Assembly: GCA_024743435.1 (NCBI GenBank)
Contig: JANSWO010000008.1
Location: forward strand, 124,001-188,000
Length of the DNA stretch: 64,000 nucleotides
Direction of reading: 5' to 3'
From: Pseudomonadaceae bacterium
GTDB lineage: Bacteria > Pseudomonadota > Gammaproteobacteria > Pseudomonadales > Azotimanducaceae
Positions 62,121 to 64,000 of this stretch are shown piece by piece. The translations under genes and the position numbers were made by a program. The stretch's first letter is position 1, and each line of letters starts with the position of its first letter. The notes beneath the pieces are model-generated. The model did no database searches, had not been told where the DNA came from, and worked only from the letters and a program-made list of their open reading frames with translations.

Positions 62121-62423
62121 ATGCAGATCGCTTCGCGATCTGGATTGAAATGCTTGAGGCATTTCAATCGGGGGAATTAGTTAGCTGCTGAGAGGTGGCC
62201 GACATTTTGTATAAAGATCGCGAAGCGATCTGGGTTGAAATGCTCGAGGCATTTCAATGGGAGGAATTAGTTAGCTGCTGAGAGGTGGCCGACATTTTGT
62301 ATGCAGATCGCGAAGCGATCTGGATTGAAATGCCCGAGGCATTTCAATCGGGGGAATTAGTCCGGGGCGGAAAGGTGGCCGACATTTTGTATGCAGATCG
62401 CGAAGCGATCTGCATACAAAATG
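62121..62423. repeat. 90-bp tandem repeat ending in a 19-bp perfect hairpin
   Basis: Three units of exactly 90 bp start at 62121, 62211 and 62301, and a fourth begins at 62391. Each unit contains GATCGCGAAGCGATC (the first reads CGCTTCGCG), TTGAAATGC-CCGAG-GCATTTCAA, GGGGGAATTAG and GGTGGCCGACATTTTGTA. The array closes with CATTTTGTATGCAGATCGC-GAA-GCGATCTGCATACAAAATG, written here as two 19-base arms (62383-62401 and 62405-62423) around GAA. Units 1 and 2 differ at few positions. No open frame. Confidence 0.9.
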
Positions 62424-62429
62424 CGGCTT

Positions 62430-62456
62430 AAAAAAAGGGCTGCCGAAGCAGCCCTT
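62430..62456 (-). terminator. Intrinsic terminator of the right-end receptor gene
   Basis: On the minus strand GGGCTGC-TTCG-GCAGCCC is followed by a run of T's (62430-62436); the stem extends to nine pairs with AA/TT. It lies 36 bp after the receptor stop. The UUCG loop adds stability. Confidence 0.92.
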
Positions 62457-62491
62457 AAGGTCATTCTTATTATTGTTGTTTGTGTGTCGTC

Positions 62492-64000
62492 TTACAGGTT
62501 CGCTGACAGACGCAGGAACGCGTAACGACCGATCGCGTCGTACAGGAACAGGTCAGTGTTGTTACCTGACGAGAAAACGTATGGAGGATCGTTATCGAAT
62601 ACGTCGTTGATACCAACCATTACACGGTACTTATCGAAGTTGTAAGCCGCGCGCAGATCGTGCTCGGTATGCGAGCTTGCGCCGCTGTAACCGAACGGGT
62701 TGTTACCGTCGTATCGAGGATCGTCGATACCGTGGATGTAGCGGATGCCCCAACGGAAATCCCACTCCTGCCAGTCAACAATGACGTTGGTGTTACCCAC
62801 GATGCGCGGAATAGAGCCACGGTCATCAGCGCCACCAGCACCCGGGTAGAACGTGTTTTCTACAACGTAGGTAGCCTGTGAATCGATGGTGACGTTGGTG
62901 TCGTAAGGGCCGCCAAACTCAGCGCGGAAACGAACGTCGTAGCCGTCAGTTTTCACATCGTTCAGGTTAGCCAGTCGGTTAACAAAGTTCACCGGGACGA
63001 AGTTGGAGGGATTACGATCAAACTGATCGCATTCCGGGGCGGTTAAGCCCACGGGGCCTTCGTAGCAAGCGTCCAGGACAGAATCCGACGTATTACGGTT
63101 GATCAGGTTCTCAACTTCGATGTTCCAGTAGTCGACGGACAGCGTCATCCACTCGGCAAATCGAGGCGTGAAGATCACACCAATCGTGTAGGTGTCTGCA
63201 GTTTCTGGTTCGAGGTCCGGGTTGCTACCTGACAGTACCGGGTACTGAGCAGAAAGCTGAACAACGGATGCCGGAACACCGTCAGCCAAACAGTTTGCAT
63301 CGACGTCCGAGCCAGGGGTTCGTCCGACGCAAGGATCGGTGAAGAAGTCAAAGCTCACCGTACCGCCACCGAACAGGTCAGTGATCTGAGGCGCGCGGTA
63401 GGCCGTGCTGGCGGTCGCTCGTACACGAACGTCCTGGATCGCCTGCCAGTTAAGGCCGAAGCGATATACAGACTCGCTACCGAAGTTACTGTAGTCGGAG
63501 TATCGAACCTGAGCGTTCAGGTCCAACGTCTCTGCACCGGGTACATCGCGCAAAACGGGCACGTCGATTTCAGCAAACAGCTCGTCAACGGTGAAATCAC
63601 CTTTGGTCGTGAATACCTGGTTAGCAACCGACTCACCGGCTTCGGTGACGGAGTCAGGCTTGTTGAAGCCCTCTTCTGTTCGGGTCTCGAATCCGATAGC
63701 GAGGTTTACTTCACCAGCAGGCAGCTCGGCAATCGGGCCAGTAGCCATACCGAACCATCCCGTCGTTTGGAACTCGGAGGTAGCCAGCGTGCTTTGACGT
63801 AAGTAAGCGATCTCAGCGTCCGTCCAGTTGCCCGGACGCAGCGCATCGAGTGCACCTGAGGGGTTAACTACCTGTGAACAAATCGTGTCTCCCGCACAAA
63901 GCGCAGGGTCGGAAATGATGTTCGCTCGATTCAGGTTCCAGGTCGCATCGGTACGCAGGTCAGAATCGACACGCGTAAACAGATAGGAAAGTTCCCAGCT
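62492..64000 (-). CDS. TonB-dependent receptor, C-terminal part
   Basis: About 500 residues of the barrel; the gene runs off the right edge, so its N-terminus, plug and any STN domain are not seen. The frame is continuous through 64000 (reading RQSTLATSEFQTTGWFG before the internal ATG at 63748). Barrel segments include RATASTAYRAPQITDLFGGG, YTIGVIFTPRFAEWMTLSVDYWNIEVENLI, GINDVFDNDPPYVFSSG and the C-terminal FLRLSANL with terminal aromatic/hydrophobic pattern. Related to the receptor at 56148. Strongly terminated at 62430-62456. Confidence 0.93.
   Translation of the reverse strand, partial: SWELSYLFTRVDSDLRTDATWNLNRANIISDPALCAGDTICSQVVNPSGALDALRPGNWTDAEIAYLRQSTLATSEFQTTGWFGMATGPIAELPAGEVNLAIGFETRTEEGFNKPDSVTEAGESVANQVFTTKGDFTVDELFAEIDVPVLRDVPGAETLDLNAQVRYSDYSNFGSESVYRFGLNWQAIQDVRVRATASTAYRAPQITDLFGGGTVSFDFFTDPCVGRTPGSDVDANCLADGVPASVVQLSAQYPVLSGSNPDLEPETADTYTIGVIFTPRFAEWMTLSVDYWNIEVENLINRNTSDSVLDACYEGPVGLTAPECDQFDRNPSNFVPVNFVNRLANLNDVKTDGYDVRFRAEFGGPYDTNVTIDSQATYVVENTFYPGAGGADDRGSIPRIVGNTNVIVDWQEWDFRWGIRYIHGIDDPRYDGNNPFGYSGASSHTEHDLRAAYNFDKYRVMVGINDVFDNDPPYVFSSGNNTDLFLYDAIGRYAFLRLSANL

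Larger units (their letters stand above)
61928..62491. other. Intergenic region with tandem repeats and a terminator
   Basis: About 560 bp. It contains the palindrome TTGCCTG-CTGCG-CAGGCAA near 62092, the 90-bp tandem repeats at 62121-62423 and the receptor terminator at 62430-62456. The promoter of the RND gene must lie at its left end. No gene is seen. Confidence 0.6.

Noticed and set aside
62121-62423. Possible CRISPR array
   Set aside because: The 90-bp units are nearly identical along their whole length with no variable spacers, and no cas gene is present.

Overview
The window is chromosomal DNA from a Gram-negative bacterium, most likely a marine-type gammaproteobacterium. The evidence is a uvrY-uvrC-pgsA-tRNA-Cys-tRNA-Leu block in the same order as in E. 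coli, a Vibrio/Shewanella-like TonB operon (DUF3450, TtpC-like ExbB, ExbB, ExbD, TonB, TPR), a type II secretion operon, TonB-dependent receptors and PEP-CTERM proteins. No ribosomal RNA is present, so I cannot place it below class.

Layout. 1-6173: start of a crotonase gene running off the left edge, a large hybrid histidine kinase, a serine hydrolase, and a translationally coupled pair of amidohydrolases of which one lacks metal-ligand motifs; then tRNA-Leu(TAG). 6174-14868: an accessory stretch between two tRNA-Leu genes, with 13-bp repeat arrays framed by inverted arms, a MAPEG protein, a GST, a secreted protein with ChW-like repeats, two PEP-CTERM proteins and several unrecognised genes. 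14869-19225: tRNA-Leu(TAA), tRNA-Cys, pgsA, uvrC, a family 5 uracil-DNA glycosylase and uvrY. 19380-27603: glutaryl-CoA dehydrogenase, a histidine kinase, pyrF, a PilZ protein, a long DUF1631 protein and riboflavin synthase.

27939-33316 is the six-gene TonB energising operon, followed by a 1.2-kb stretch without genes that holds phased short repeats and a strong plus-strand terminator. 34547-42629 is a metabolic cluster: dienelactone hydrolase, PhoB-like regulator, three SDRs, HAD hydrolase, LLM oxidoreductase, cytochrome P450 and its 2Fe-2S ferredoxin. 42732-45360 holds small unrecognised proteins and a short DUF1631 paralogue. 45516-53471 is a gspE-F-G-H-I-J-K-L-M operon without gspC, D, N or O. 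54135-59198 is an ECF sigma / FecR / STN-containing TonB receptor signalling unit. The right end has a 198-bp tandem repeat, an RND exporter, a 90-bp tandem repeat ending in a 19-bp perfect hairpin, and a second TonB receptor running off the edge.

Together the genes suggest a heterotroph taking up large substrates through TonB receptors powered by a dedicated TonB system, secreting enzymes by type II secretion, and oxidising hydrophobic carbon compounds through P450, SDR and acyl-CoA steps, with two-component, ECF and c-di-GMP control. The most unusual parts are the repeat families, the ChW-like secreted protein, the paired intact and degenerate amidohydrolases, and the non-coding region at 33.3-34.5 kb.
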